In this document: one piece after another, positions 7,771 to 16,283 of the stretch
Position numbering within the stretch: position 1 is the stretch's first letter
Layout: every line of letters begins with the position of its first letter
Notes under the pieces: generated by a model
Databases searched by the model: none
The model's input: only the letters and a program-made list of their open reading frames with translations
What the model was told of the DNA's origin: nothing
Translations under genes and position numbers: made by a program
Assembly: GCA_013204585.1 (NCBI GenBank)
Contig: JABMNL010000040.1
Coordinates: forward strand, 62,001 to 126,000
Reading direction: 5' to 3'
Origin: SAR202 cluster bacterium
Lineage (GTDB): Bacteria; Chloroflexota; Dehalococcoidia; Lucifugimonadales; UBA3495
Length of the DNA: 64,000 bases

Positions 7771-8448
7771 ATGCTGGCAAGCACAGTCGTTACGATGCAA
7801 GACAACTCAGCCCACGGCGAAGATAACTTCCTAAGTAAAGACTTTGGGAACGGTGAGTTCCTAGACGTGGTGTTAGATGGCGTTACCGGCCACGGCGGAG
7901 AACAGGCCAGCACAGAATTGGCCGAGGCCCTAAATGGCAAAGAACCGACAGACACCGAAGAAATCGCCCAGACCCTTACCGAGATGAATGCTGATTTTTA
8001 CGGCGTCGGAGCGGGACGGTTCCTTCTGACCACCGTGTCGGCGGTGCTGGGCCGGGGCGAAAAACTGCAGATTATAACCGCCGGGGACAGCCCAGTGTTT
8101 CTGATAAACAAAGAAGGCCACCAAAGGCTTTCGGGTCACGCTGGCGGGTTCTTACACGTTGGCGTTGCCAGAGCCGTTGGCGCTTCCGAGCAACTGGGCG
8201 AAACACACCGGGTGGAAATAACCCCATCGGCAGGAGACCGGATTCTGCTGGCCACTGATGGCATCACCGACAACATGTCCATCAATGAGCTGGCCGAGGT
8301 GATTCGCGACGCCGCCACCCCACAGCTTGCCGCCGAGTCCATTGAGAGCACCATCCAAACCCGCCTTCAAAAAGGCTACGTCCCTGAGACATTAGGGGTG
8401 CGGTTCCGATATGATGACCGCACTTGCATCATCCGGTTCTTCGATTAG
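7771..8448 (+). CDS. PP2C-like protein phosphatase
   Basis: A compact stand-alone PP2C-type domain of about 225 residues. Metal-binding motifs can be followed in order: GEDNF near the N-terminus, VLDGVTGHGG, TAGDSPVFLI, LLATDGITDN and the terminal DDRTCIIRF. These give the acidic residues of the two-metal centre that removes phosphate from Ser/Thr. There is no membrane anchor or sensor domain. ATG 7771 is preferred because GAGG (7757-7760) is spaced correctly for it; a TTG at 7762 is too close. It lies 63 bp downstream of the kinase-like gene on the same strand, so it probably reverses the action of that kinase. Confidence 0.82.
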   Translation: MLASTVVTMQDNSAHGEDNFLSKDFGNGEFLDVVLDGVTGHGGEQASTELAEALNGKEPTDTEEIAQTLTEMNADFYGVGAGRFLLTTVSAVLGRGEKLQIITAGDSPVFLINKEGHQRLSGHAGGFLHVGVARAVGASEQLGETHRVEITPSAGDRILLATDGITDNMSINELAEVIRDAATPQLAAESIESTIQTRLQKGYVPETLGVRFRYDDRTCIIRFFD

Positions 8449-8526
8449 GCCTTGGTTAGAAGGTTTGGGCGAAACGGATGGCGCTCATTTACGGAACATA
8501 ATTGCCGCAATCCGGTAGTCGCATAC

Positions 8527-8555
8527 TTGTGACTGCCAAGGCAAATTGCTACAAT
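8527..8555 (+). promoter_or_regulatory. Promoter for the inositol-phosphate synthase operon
   Basis: -35 TTGTGA (8527-8532), 17-bp spacer, -10 TACAAT (8550-8555) with an extended TGC before it. The transcription start would be near 8562, leaving a leader of roughly 108 bases. Confidence 0.65.
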
Positions 8556-8669
8556 GCAGCCGCTCGTCGCACACCGAGTAGGTGCTTGGCGCACGCTGGG
8601 CAGCAGCTCGGTTCAAACTAGATAACTCTAAGTAACTAACGTGGAGCAAAGGCAAAAGGAGCCAAGTCA

Positions 8670-9743
8670 GTGGGGAAAATCAAGGTTGCAATCATCGGCG
8701 TGGGGAACTGCGCCTCATCGCTGGTACAAGGAATCCACAAATACGTGGAGATTCCGGACGATGCCGAAATAACAGGCATAATGCACAACACAATCGGCGG
8801 CTACCGCATTGAAGACATTGAAGTTGTCGCGGCCTTCGATATCGATGAGAACAAGGTCGGCAAAGACCTTTCCGAAGCGATTTTCGCCGCCCCAAACAAC
8901 ACTCTCAAGTTTGCCGAAGTCCCCAAGACCGGGGTTATCGTCGAAAGAGGAATGACCCATGACAGTATCGGCAAATATTTAGAAGACGTGGTCAAGAAGT
9001 CTTCAGATTCCACCGCCGATATCACCGGCATACTCCTAGAGCGGGAAGTTGATGTGGTCATCAACTACCTGCCCGTTGGCAGTGAACAAGCCACCAAGTG
9101 GTACGTCGAGCATATATTGAACGCTCGCTGCGGCATGGTTAACTGCATCCCAGTCTTCCTTGCGAGAGAAGAGTACTGGCGCAACCGCTTCGAAGAGCGT
9201 GGAGTCCCCATCGTTGGCGACGACATCAAGTCCCAGTTGGGCGCAACCATCACCCACCGTGTTCTCACCCGCCTGTTCGAAGACCGGGGCGTGACCATTG
9301 ACAATACCTACCAGTTAAACTTTGGCGGCAACACCGACTTCCTGAACATGCTGGAACGCGAGCGGCTAACTTCTAAGAAGATTTCCAAGACCACCTCGGT
9401 CACTTCTCAGATGGACGACCAGCCCGACCCTGACGACATACACATCGGCCCCAGCGACCATGTGCCCTGGTTGAAAGACCGTAAATGGTGTTACATCCGC
9501 ATGGAAGGCCGCGTGTTCGGCGGCGCTCCCATCAACCTAGAACTCAAACTTGAAGTCTGGGACAGCCCCAACTCTGCCGGAGTGGTGGTCGACGCCATTC
9601 GGTGCGCCAAGTTGGCAATGGACCGAGGACAGGGAGGAGCCGTTGAATCGGCCAGCGCCTATTTCATGAAATCTCCCCCCTTCCAATACACCGACGACCA
9701 AGCGCGAGATATGGTCGAGGCCTTCATCGCCGAGGAAAAATAA
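8670..9743 (+). CDS. ino1: Inositol-3-phosphate synthase
   Basis: A 357-residue NAD-dependent enzyme converting glucose 6-phosphate to 1D-myo-inositol 3-phosphate. The Rossmann start [15 protein letters not shown], the internal [14 protein letters not shown] and the [12 protein letters not shown] block are typical of the short prokaryotic (actinobacterial/archaeal) INO1 class rather than the longer eukaryotic form. The start is GTG 8670 behind AAAAGGAG. Downstream on the same strand lie a PimA-like glycosyltransferase and a CDP-alcohol phosphatidyltransferase, so the product most likely feeds phosphatidylinositol-type lipid synthesis. Confidence 0.93.
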   Translation: MGKIKVAIIGVGNCASSLVQGIHKYVEIPDDAEITGIMHNTIGGYRIEDIEVVAAFDIDENKVGKDLSEAIFAAPNNTLKFAEVPKTGVIVERGMTHDSIGKYLEDVVKKSSDSTADITGILLEREVDVVINYLPVGSEQATKWYVEHILNARCGMVNCIPVFLAREEYWRNRFEERGVPIVGDDIKSQLGATITHRVLTRLFEDRGVTIDNTYQLNFGGNTDFLNMLERERLTSKKISKTTSVTSQMDDQPDPDDIHIGPSDHVPWLKDRKWCYIRMEGRVFGGAPINLELKLEVWDSPNSAGVVVDAIRCAKLAMDRGQGGAVESASAYFMKSPPFQYTDDQARDMVEAFIAEEK

Positions 9744-9785
9744 ACGGGCCCGGCCCTCGGACGGCGATGAAACGGGAGTGACGCC

Positions 9786-10928
9786 GTGAAAATCGCCATG
9801 GTTTCCCCTTACGACTTCACCTGGCCCGGTGGGGTTACAGCCCATGTGGCCCAGTTGGCCAGGGAACTTGGCCGTTCTGGACACGAGGTACAGGTCTTGG
9901 CCCCCCACTCGCCTTCGCGCGAATGCCAAGACTCAGACCTATTAGTGCCCTTGGGCCGTTCGGTTCCGCTTCCCAGCGGCGGCTCCATCGCCAGGGTCTC
10001 CCTTTCATGGTGGCTCTACCCCAAGGTTCGGGCGCTGCTGAAGAAAGAGCAATTTGACATCATCCATCTGCACGAGCCGATGGCTCCCATACTCCCGCTC
10101 TGCGTCTTGGAATTCTCCAACGCCGTGAACATAGGAACATTTCACGCATCCTACAGCCGCCAGCATCTCTATCGCATGTCCCAACCCATAATAAAACGCT
10201 GGCAACAACGGCTCCATGGGAACATAGCCGTCTCTCCGGCAGCCCAGCGTTATGTAAATAACACCTTCCCAGGTAACTACGAGATAATCCCCAACGGCAT
10301 CGACTTTGACCATTTCTCGGCCAACGTCGAGCCGCTACCCCAGTACCAAGACGGCAAGTTGAACATCCTGTTCGTGGGCCGCCTAGAGAAACGCAAAGGG
10401 CTGCGGTATTTGTTGGAAGCCTACGGAAAAATGAAATGGGAAATTCCCAATAGCCGCCTCATTGTGGTCGGACCAGGCAACCCAGACAAAGAGTCCTACC
10501 GCACCATCAGTTCCCACAACTTGCAAGACGTGGAGTTCGTCGGGCGTGCCTCTTACGAGGACCTGCCTCGCTACTACGCCAGCGCCGACATCTTCTGTGC
10601 GCCAGCCACCGGAGCAGAAAGCTTTGGAATTGTTTTGCTAGAGGCCATGTCAGCGGGCAAGCCTATAATCGCGTCTGATATCGAAGGGTACCGGGGACTT
10701 ATTACCGACGGAGAGCAGGGGCTGCTCTTCCCCAAGAAAGACAGCGACGCCCTGGCTAATGCCCTGGAGGTATTGGCTCGCGACCCAGAACTACGGCGCA
10801 AATTGGGCGGACAGGGCAAACGGACGGCGGAAGAATTCCGGTGGGAAGTGGTCGCTGGCCGGGTGGAAAATTACTACGACACTTGTTTACAGGCGGCTTA
10901 TGGCGATTCCAGGACGAGAACAGTTTAG
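9786..10928 (+). CDS. GT4 glycosyltransferase, PimA-like
   Basis: A 380-residue GT-B retaining glycosyltransferase. The N-terminal domain opens with MKIAMVSPYDFTWPGGV, the acceptor-side motif shared with phosphatidylinositol mannosyltransferase PimA. The C-terminal donor domain has FVGRLEKRKGL and the EX7E motif in GAESFGIVLLEAMSAG. There is no signal peptide; membrane-surface association is expected. The start is GTG 9786 with GGGAG upstream. It is 42 bp after ino1 and overlaps the next gene by 29 bp, indicating translational coupling. Mannosylation of phosphatidylinositol is the best guess; another sugar donor or inositol-derived acceptor is possible. Confidence 0.82.
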   Translation: MKIAMVSPYDFTWPGGVTAHVAQLARELGRSGHEVQVLAPHSPSRECQDSDLLVPLGRSVPLPSGGSIARVSLSWWLYPKVRALLKKEQFDIIHLHEPMAPILPLCVLEFSNAVNIGTFHASYSRQHLYRMSQPIIKRWQQRLHGNIAVSPAAQRYVNNTFPGNYEIIPNGIDFDHFSANVEPLPQYQDGKLNILFVGRLEKRKGLRYLLEAYGKMKWEIPNSRLIVVGPGNPDKESYRTISSHNLQDVEFVGRASYEDLPRYYASADIFCAPATGAESFGIVLLEAMSAGKPIIASDIEGYRGLITDGEQGLLFPKKDSDALANALEVLARDPELRRKLGGQGKRTAEEFRWEVVAGRVENYYDTCLQAAYGDSRTRTV

Positions 10929-11511
10929 GGCTGCGGTTCTCCGCTATATAGAACTACCGGGAGCCAAGTTCTTCCGGGCGATTAAGTTCACCCCCAACGG
11001 CATCACCATTCTTGGCTTCCTAATTGCCGTCGTTGCGGCATATCTGGTCGGCTCCGGCTGGCTGATCGCTGGCGGGATAGTCTTTCTGTTCGGCGGCGGA
11101 CTAGACCTGATGGACGGCGCGTTGGCCCGGCTCACCAACAAGACCAGCCCCTTTGGCGCACTGCTGGACTCCGTCTTCGACCGGCTCAGCGAAGCCGCAT
11201 TGTTCGTCGGCCTGGCTATCTATGCGCTACGAGCAGACCTTGGTGACGACCGGCAGATTTTCTTCGTAACCATACTCCTCCTGGCCCTCATATTCTCCCA
11301 GGGTGTCAGCTATCTCCGGGCCCGTGGCGAAGGTCTAGGCGTGTTCACCAAAGCGGGATTAATGACCCGCCCAGAACGAGTGGTGCTACTGGGAGCAGGA
11401 CTAATCGTTGGTCAGATTGAGTGGTTCCTGCTTGCCATTGCCGTAGTCTCCTGTTTTACCCTCTTTCAGCGCATGTTCACCATCCGCGGCATGCTGGACA
11501 AGGCTGGATAA
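10900..11511 (+). CDS. CDP-alcohol phosphatidyltransferase (phosphatidylinositol phosphate synthase-like)
   Basis: A 203-residue membrane protein with several hydrophobic helices and the full CDP-alcohol phosphotransferase motif. D69 and D72-G73 are followed by AR at 76-77, G86, D90 and D94, the two-metal site that condenses CDP-diacylglycerol with an alcohol. With inositol-phosphate synthase and a PimA-like enzyme in the same operon, inositol phosphate is the likely acceptor, giving phosphatidylinositol phosphate. The start ATG 10900 lies inside the end of the glycosyltransferase gene with GGCGG before it. A phosphatidylglycerophosphate synthase role cannot be excluded from sequence alone. 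Confidence 0.85.
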   Translation: MAIPGREQFRAAVLRYIELPGAKFFRAIKFTPNGITILGFLIAVVAAYLVGSGWLIAGGIVFLFGGGLDLMDGALARLTNKTSPFGALLDSVFDRLSEAALFVGLAIYALRADLGDDRQIFFVTILLLALIFSQGVSYLRARGEGLGVFTKAGLMTRPERVVLLGAGLIVGQIEWFLLAIAVVSCFTLFQRMFTIRGMLDKAG

Positions 11512-11693
11512 CCCACAGCTTCCCGTGTAAACTGGCCCTGAGCCCAAAGTTGGGCCGGGGACTGGCGTTTGTTCACCCAAAAGCCCCTCTCCCATAACTA
11601 TTCCAGGCATGGGCTACCCATACAGTAGTAACGCGCCAACAACCGGAAACCGCGTCGGTTCCGGCCTAAAAGACTGCACTAGGAGAATTGATT

Positions 11694-12167
11694 GTGCCCA
11701 AAGAGTTAAAGGGCGACATGAACGGCCAGGGACTACACGTCGGGATAGTCGTTGCCCGTTTCAACGAAATCATCACCAGAAAGTTGCTCGACTCGGCGGT
11801 TGAGACCCTTATCCGCTATGGAGTCAGAGACGAAGACATTACCGTCGGTTGGGTACCAGGCTCCTTTGAGCTACCCGTGGTTGCTAAAGCCCTCGCCAAG
11901 ACCGGCAAGTACCAAGCAGTCATCTGTCTTGGAGCTGTGATTCGCGGCGAGACCTCCCACTACGACATGGTCGCCGGTCAGGCTGCCAGCGGCATCAATT
12001 CCGTGGGACTGGAAACCGGAGTGCCAACCATCTTCGGCGTGTTGACCACCGAGAACATGGAGCAAGCTCTGAACCGATCCGGAGGCAAGGCGGGCAACAT
12101 GGGAACCAACACCGCCGTCACCGCCATTGAGACCGCACGGCTAATCGAAGCCGCCAGCAACAGCTAG
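11694..12167 (+). CDS. ribH: 6,7-dimethyl-8-ribityllumazine synthase
   Basis: A 157-residue lumazine synthase, the penultimate step of riboflavin synthesis, joining the pyrimidinedione and butanone phosphate. Recognised blocks are [25 protein letters not shown] and [15 protein letters not shown], with the catalytic histidine in SHYD, plus the terminal region binding the phosphate. GTG 11694 is preferred because AGGAG at 11681-11685 is 8 bases away; the TTG at 11688 is too close. No other rib gene and no FMN riboswitch is visible in the 182-bp leader, so it appears isolated from the rest of the pathway. Its flavin product is relevant to the LLM oxidoreductase downstream. Confidence 0.96.
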   Translation: MPKELKGDMNGQGLHVGIVVARFNEIITRKLLDSAVETLIRYGVRDEDITVGWVPGSFELPVVAKALAKTGKYQAVICLGAVIRGETSHYDMVAGQAASGINSVGLETGVPTIFGVLTTENMEQALNRSGGKAGNMGTNTAVTAIETARLIEAASNS

Positions 12168-12236
12168 ATTACTAGTCGTCCCTTCCCCCGAACAATCTCC
12201 CATCTCAATACTAGGCTTAGTCTTTAGGAGTGCTCC

Positions 12237-13136
12237 GTGAAGATTGGTGTGACTATTCCCAACAACTGGGGTGTCGAAGACCCGCAACAGGTCTTGGAAT
12301 TCGGGCCGTTGGCCGAAAGCTTGGGCTACGACTCGGTCTGGGTCATGGATCATCTGTTCAACACGGGCTACATCCGTGAGCGGTTGGCAGACAAGCCCTA
12401 CTATCACCCCATGTCCACCCTCTCCTACCTGGCCGCCACCACGAAAAAAGTGATTCTGGGAACTTCCGTCCTGGTGCTGCCCTACCACAACCCGGTTGAA
12501 CTGGCCAAGTACGCCGCCACCCTGGACCAAATATCCGGCGGCAGGGTCACCCTGGGCGTCGGCGTGGGAGCGATGACCGAAGAGTTCGAAGCCCTGGGCA
12601 TTTCCATGCGCGAGAGGGGCTCCCTCACCAACGAATGCATCGACATCATGAAGGAACTTTGGAGCAACCACTTGCCCACGTTCCACAGCAAGCGTTGGGA
12701 TTTCTCGGAACTCTACTTCTCCCCCAAGCCGGTTCAGGCCACAATTCCCGTGTGGGTTGGTGGCTCCAGCCCCGGAGCAATGAAGCGAACTGCGCTACGC
12801 GGCGACGGCTGGCATCCCACCGGAGTCTCCGCCGAGGGCTATGCGCTGGGCAAGCAAGAGATTACCGAGGCCGCGACGGCAGCAGGCAGAGACCCCAGCA
12901 AGATGAGCTGGTCAACGAGGGTGGAAGTGGAAGTACACGGCAAGCCGTCCAGCGACCGCGCCGCCACACGGAGCACCATCCCCGGCAGCGACTCAGGCAT
13001 GATGACAGCCTCACTCAAGGCCTACCAAGACGCTGGCGTAGACCACATGGTGCTGGCCCTAAACTCGGGTGACGTTTCAGCCCTAAAACGGCTGATGGAG
13101 ACGATTGCTGCCGAGGTTCTGCCGGAGTTTAAGTAG
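12237..13136 (+). CDS. Luciferase-like (LLM) flavin/F420-dependent oxidoreductase
   Basis: A 299-residue TIM-barrel protein of the bacterial luciferase superfamily. It starts MKIGVTIPNNWG, carries LGTSVLVLPYHNP and then SGGRVTLGVGVG, the cofactor-pocket strand typical of the F420-dependent TIGR03619-like group. The C-terminal part (VWVGGSSPGAMKR) matches the same fold. The substrate is unknown, and FMNH2 versus F420 cannot be decided by eye. The start GTG 12237 has AGGAG upstream. It follows ribH at a 69-bp distance on the same strand. Confidence 0.88.
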   Translation: MKIGVTIPNNWGVEDPQQVLEFGPLAESLGYDSVWVMDHLFNTGYIRERLADKPYYHPMSTLSYLAATTKKVILGTSVLVLPYHNPVELAKYAATLDQISGGRVTLGVGVGAMTEEFEALGISMRERGSLTNECIDIMKELWSNHLPTFHSKRWDFSELYFSPKPVQATIPVWVGGSSPGAMKRTALRGDGWHPTGVSAEGYALGKQEITEAATAAGRDPSKMSWSTRVEVEVHGKPSSDRAATRSTIPGSDSGMMTASLKAYQDAGVDHMVLALNSGDVSALKRLMETIAAEVLPEFK

Positions 13137-13169
13137 GGGTAGTGATCGAGGTTTACAGTCGCTGGAAGA

Positions 13170-13619
13170 TTATCTCAGTCTTTCCGCTGTGTTGACTGTT
13201 TCATCGAACTCCCAAAACTCTACGCCTTCCGGTATCAAATGCGGATTCGTCCTCAGATAATATTGCCCTAAGGTTTCGTCTCGTTTTCGACTGAAATCCT
13301 TTAACACAAACATAATCTTTCGATACCCGCTCGGAGCGACATGAAATAAGTACATGGCCTGGTTCCAAGCAATTACCTTGGCACTTGGAACATTTCCACT
13401 TTCGGTCCACTTGTGCGCCTTGCATTCAACCAGGATTTTTGCATCCCCATCACCAAGGTCGAAAGCGTGTTCCTTGCGTTCGTTAATACCGATTTTGATT
13501 GAATAGCCAGGCGTAAGCCGGAGCCCTTTTCTCTCAAAGTAAGCTAGAGCTTTCTCCTCAAATTCTCGCCCAACCTGAGTATTACTTACGGCCCCTTTGC
13601 GCTGAAACGGCTTGTCCAC
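13170..13619 (-). CDS. PD-(D/E)XK nuclease-like protein
   Basis: About 149 residues from GTG 13617-13619. A helical N-terminus (VGREFEEKALAYFERKG) precedes a strand-rich core with FDLGDGD and then ILVECKAHKW. An aspartate followed by E-x-K is the hallmark of the restriction-endonuclease-like fold. The middle (NVPSAKVIAWNQAMYLF) and the strand MFVLKDFSRK follow the pattern of uncharacterised bacterial homologues. The frame is open up to ATG 13682, but that extension runs through the upstream gene in another phase and looks spurious. The start adjoins the stop of an antitoxin-like gene, so the two are probably coupled. Cleavage activity is inferred, not known. Confidence 0.65.
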   Translation of the reverse strand: MDKPFQRKGAVSNTQVGREFEEKALAYFERKGLRLTPGYSIKIGINERKEHAFDLGDGDAKILVECKAHKWTESGNVPSAKVIAWNQAMYLFHVAPSGYRKIMFVLKDFSRKRDETLGQYYLRTNPHLIPEGVEFWEFDETVNTAERLR

Positions 13620-13620
13620 C

Positions 13621-13806
13621 TTATTTCTGCCATGAACGGATACGCCGGGCCGTTTCTTCGTTCGAGATAGTACGTTTCGCATCCGAATCGGCTAAGCCGC
13701 GCTCAACCATCACATGAAACGCCAACTCTCGCACTATCTCTTCGGGAGAACTATCTTCGGGCTGCGCCTGCACGATTTGAGTAATGTCGTCCTTGGCAGT
13801 GGACAT
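13621..13806 (-). CDS. Small antitoxin-like protein
   Basis: A 61-residue protein. Its C-terminal half (ERGLADSDAKRTISNEE, then a basic-tryptophan tail) resembles the toxin-binding tail of many small antitoxins that pair with RelE/ParE toxins. The N-terminus is acidic and helical, with no obvious DNA-binding domain. The partner here is not RelE/ParE but the PD-(D/E)XK-like protein whose GTG start follows its TAA within 2 bases. ATG 13804-13806 is preceded by AGGAC on the minus strand. The antitoxin role is inferred from the tail and the arrangement. Confidence 0.6.
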   Translation of the reverse strand: MSTAKDDITQIVQAQPEDSSPEEIVRELAFHVMVERGLADSDAKRTISNEETARRIRSWQK

Positions 13807-13901
13807 GATAGTCCTCCATTCTGAAGCCGCATGGGCGTATTTCTACCATTATACTTTGGCGCAGGGCAAAGAAAACACCACCGGTGGCAAGCGACTGGAG
13901 T

Positions 13902-15182
13902 TTAAACGCTCTCCACTTCAGCAGCCACCGGAACCCGTCTCGGCGCTCTGGTAATTAGCAGCAACCCGATGGTCGCGAAGCCCACTATGGCTAGGACGAT
14001 AAAGGCGTCTTTGTAGCTGCCAGTTACGTCGTAGATGATGCCGGAGAATACGGCGCCGATGGCCTGGCCCAGGGACACAAAGGGTTCGGTGACTCCCCGA
14101 ATCGCGCTCAACGACTGGCGGCCAAAGTAGTTGGCGTAGGCCACCACGGGCACCACTAGGATTCCTCCCACCGCCATGCCAAAGATTGATGCTGCGATGA
14201 ACGCTTCAATGGTGGAATCGGCCACGGAGAATAAAATCAGGGCGCCCGCCATCATCAACGCCACTCCAGCGTAGGTATAGCGCACGGGAACTCGGTCAAC
14301 CACCCATCCCCAGAAGATGCTGCCAACCCCGGTAAAAACGGCGTTCAGACTCAACGAAGCCGCCGAGACACCCACTCCCAACCCCTGGTCTAGGAAGTAG
14401 GCCCCCTGATGGATGTTGGTGCCCGACTGGAGCAGGTATAACGAGCCGGTGGACAAGGCCAAGAGCCAGAGAGTAGGGGTTCGGATAGCCTCCCGCAGCG
14501 TCCAGCTTGGCTCCTCAATCTTTGCCGCAGACCCATCCGTGCCGTCGCCAGTTTCGTCCGGCACATCGCCGTCGGGCAGTAGACCCACAGATTCCGGGCT
14601 CTGCCGAATCAACGTTGCAATCGGCCCCAAAGCCAATATCCAGACCAACGCGCCCAACACGATCCAAGCGTCTTCCCAGCCCCGGTACTTAATAATCAGA
14701 CCGGCCAGGAGCGGGAAGGTAACCATTCCCACGGAATGGGAAAGGAACAATATCCCCGTGGCCTTACCACGGCGTCTGACGAACCAGCGGGACACCACCA
14801 CCGATGAACCGATGTTCATTGGGCTGGAAAAGATGACGCGCCCAGCGCCGTAGGCCAAATAGAATGCAACTGGCACAGTGGCCCAGGCTAAAGACATCGT
14901 CGATAGCCCTAGAATTAGAACGCTGACCGTAAGTATAATTCGAGCGCCATACCGGTCCAGAGCCCATCCGACCACCGGCGAGGCCACCGTGGCCATCAGG
15001 CCGCCCAGACTGGCCGCCCCGGCGATCATGGTTCGGCTCCAGTCCAAGTCTTCCGACATGGGATAGATGAAAACCGCCAGGGTTAAACTGGCGGAGGCAT
15101 TGCGGACAACCATGCCGGTGCCGGTCGCAAAGAGAATCGCCCAGCCGTAGAAGAAGGGCATCCTATTTATGAATTGATACAT
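13902..15182 (-). CDS. MFS transporter, OFA/monocarboxylate-like
   Basis: A 426-residue, 12-helix major facilitator. It begins MYQFINRMPFFYGWAI, an FYGW motif in helix 1 typical of the oxalate-formate antiporter/monocarboxylate-like group, then GWALDRYGAR in the loop after helix 2. A central cytoplasmic loop (about residues 195-225) is acidic. The substrate cannot be assigned; small organic anions are likely. It diverges from the collagen-like protease gene. A second carrier with the same N-terminal pattern is at 49.0-50.4 kb. Confidence 0.88.
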   Translation of the reverse strand: MYQFINRMPFFYGWAILFATGTGMVVRNASASLTLAVFIYPMSEDLDWSRTMIAGAASLGGLMATVASPVVGWALDRYGARIILTVSVLILGLSTMSLAWATVPVAFYLAYGAGRVIFSSPMNIGSSVVVSRWFVRRRGKATGILFLSHSVGMVTFPLLAGLIIKYRGWEDAWIVLGALVWILALGPIATLIRQSPESVGLLPDGDVPDETGDGTDGSAAKIEEPSWTLREAIRTPTLWLLALSTGSLYLLQSGTNIHQGAYFLDQGLGVGVSAASLSLNAVFTGVGSIFWGWVVDRVPVRYTYAGVALMMAGALILFSVADSTIEAFIAASIFGMAVGGILVVPVVAYANYFGRQSLSAIRGVTEPFVSLGQAIGAVFSGIIYDVTGSYKDAFIVLAIVGFATIGLLLITRAPRRVPVAAEVESV

Positions 15183-15342
15183 TCAAAAACCTGGGGCTAA
15201 CTGGTAAAACCTGGGAATAACTATTAATGCACTCAAATTGACCAAGCCAAACAAAAACGCCGCAGCGGATCCAATTGTCTCGCCACGGCGATTTTTCAAC
15301 GGCGACCAACCCAGCGGGGCCAAGCGTCTCCCAAATGCAATC

Positions 15343-16233
15343 ATGCAACGGCGACCATTGTATAGCTTGAAATTTACTTCCGCCAATCTTAAAACCGGAT
15401 TACGTCTCCGCCCGGCCATGGTGGCATTAGCCATGCTTGGCCTGCTCGCCCTATTGGCATGCCAAGGCCCGATTGGACCGATTGGACCGCAAGGGGAACC
15501 TGGCCCGCAGGGAATCCAAGGCGAACCTGGCCTGGTCGGCGAACGGGGTCAAGAGGGAATACCTGGCGCCAGGGGATTCCCGGGGTTCTCAGGCCCCCGT
15601 GGCCCGCAAGGGCTACCAGGTGCAGCCCAACCAGATTTCACCGACTTTATCAGTGAAATGCGGAAAGCCGTCGTTTTCATCAATCTGCCCTTCTCCCAGG
15701 GATCGGGCGTCCGCATCTCCGACACCGAGATAGTCACCGCCGAGCACGTGACTTCCGGAGCAAGCCGGGTAGAAGTATCAATTGCCGGAGGATTCTACCA
15801 AGGGGCCACGGTGACGGGATACGACTCCTTCCGCGACCTGGCGCTAATTACTCTGGATAGCCCAACAAAAGGCCTCACCACCAGCTTGCCAATCTCGAAC
15901 CAGGTGTTTGCCGACCTGTCACAAAGGGCAGTCGAGGATGTTGGCTACGAAGTCGCACTGGTTGGTTTCGTTCCCGAAATCTCAACCACATCTCCGGTGG
16001 TCACCTTTGGCCGCATTGGGTCCCTCTGGGACATAGTTCCCGGAAACCTCTCCCTGGGACAGGTTGACGCCGCAGCAACCAACGGCATGAGCGGCGGCGG
16101 GGTCTTCAACAAATACGGCGAGTATCTGGGAAGCATCGTGACGTCATCGAACTTCGACGGCAACATTCGCTACACGAGGTTCAATGAGATTAAAGAGGTG
16201 ATTGAGGCGTTGCGGGCTGGCAGCAAGAGCTAA
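15343..16233 (+). CDS. Lipoprotein with collagen-like stalk and trypsin-like protease domain
   Basis: About 296 residues. A basic N-terminus and hydrophobic helix end in the lipobox LLALLAC (C40), predicting lipid anchoring outside the membrane. Directly after it come 18 uninterrupted Gly-X-Y triplets (about residues 42-95, many GPQ/GEP/GLP), a collagen-like stalk. The rest is a chymotrypsin-fold serine protease with H135 in VTAEHV, D165 in FRDLAL and S250 in NGMSGGG; the usual GNSGGP is altered but the serine and following glycines remain. No PDZ domain follows. The start is uncertain: ATG 15343, TTG 15358 and ATG 15418 all keep the lipobox, but only the first two give a basic n-region. Its substrate is unknown. 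Confidence 0.8.
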   Translation: MQRRPLYSLKFTSANLKTGLRLRPAMVALAMLGLLALLACQGPIGPIGPQGEPGPQGIQGEPGLVGERGQEGIPGARGFPGFSGPRGPQGLPGAAQPDFTDFISEMRKAVVFINLPFSQGSGVRISDTEIVTAEHVTSGASRVEVSIAGGFYQGATVTGYDSFRDLALITLDSPTKGLTTSLPISNQVFADLSQRAVEDVGYEVALVGFVPEISTTSPVVTFGRIGSLWDIVPGNLSLGQVDAAATNGMSGGGVFNKYGEYLGSIVTSSNFDGNIRYTRFNEIKEVIEALRAGSKS

Positions 16234-16283
16234 ACGATTACCTGTTTTCAACTAGCGAGGAAGCGGTAGGTCGAACCGCCGGA

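Noticed and set aside
13620-13682. Longer N-terminus for the nuclease-like protein from ATG 13682
   Set aside because: It lies entirely within the antitoxin-like gene in another phase and has no conserved features; GTG 13617-13619 just after the upstream stop is more economical.
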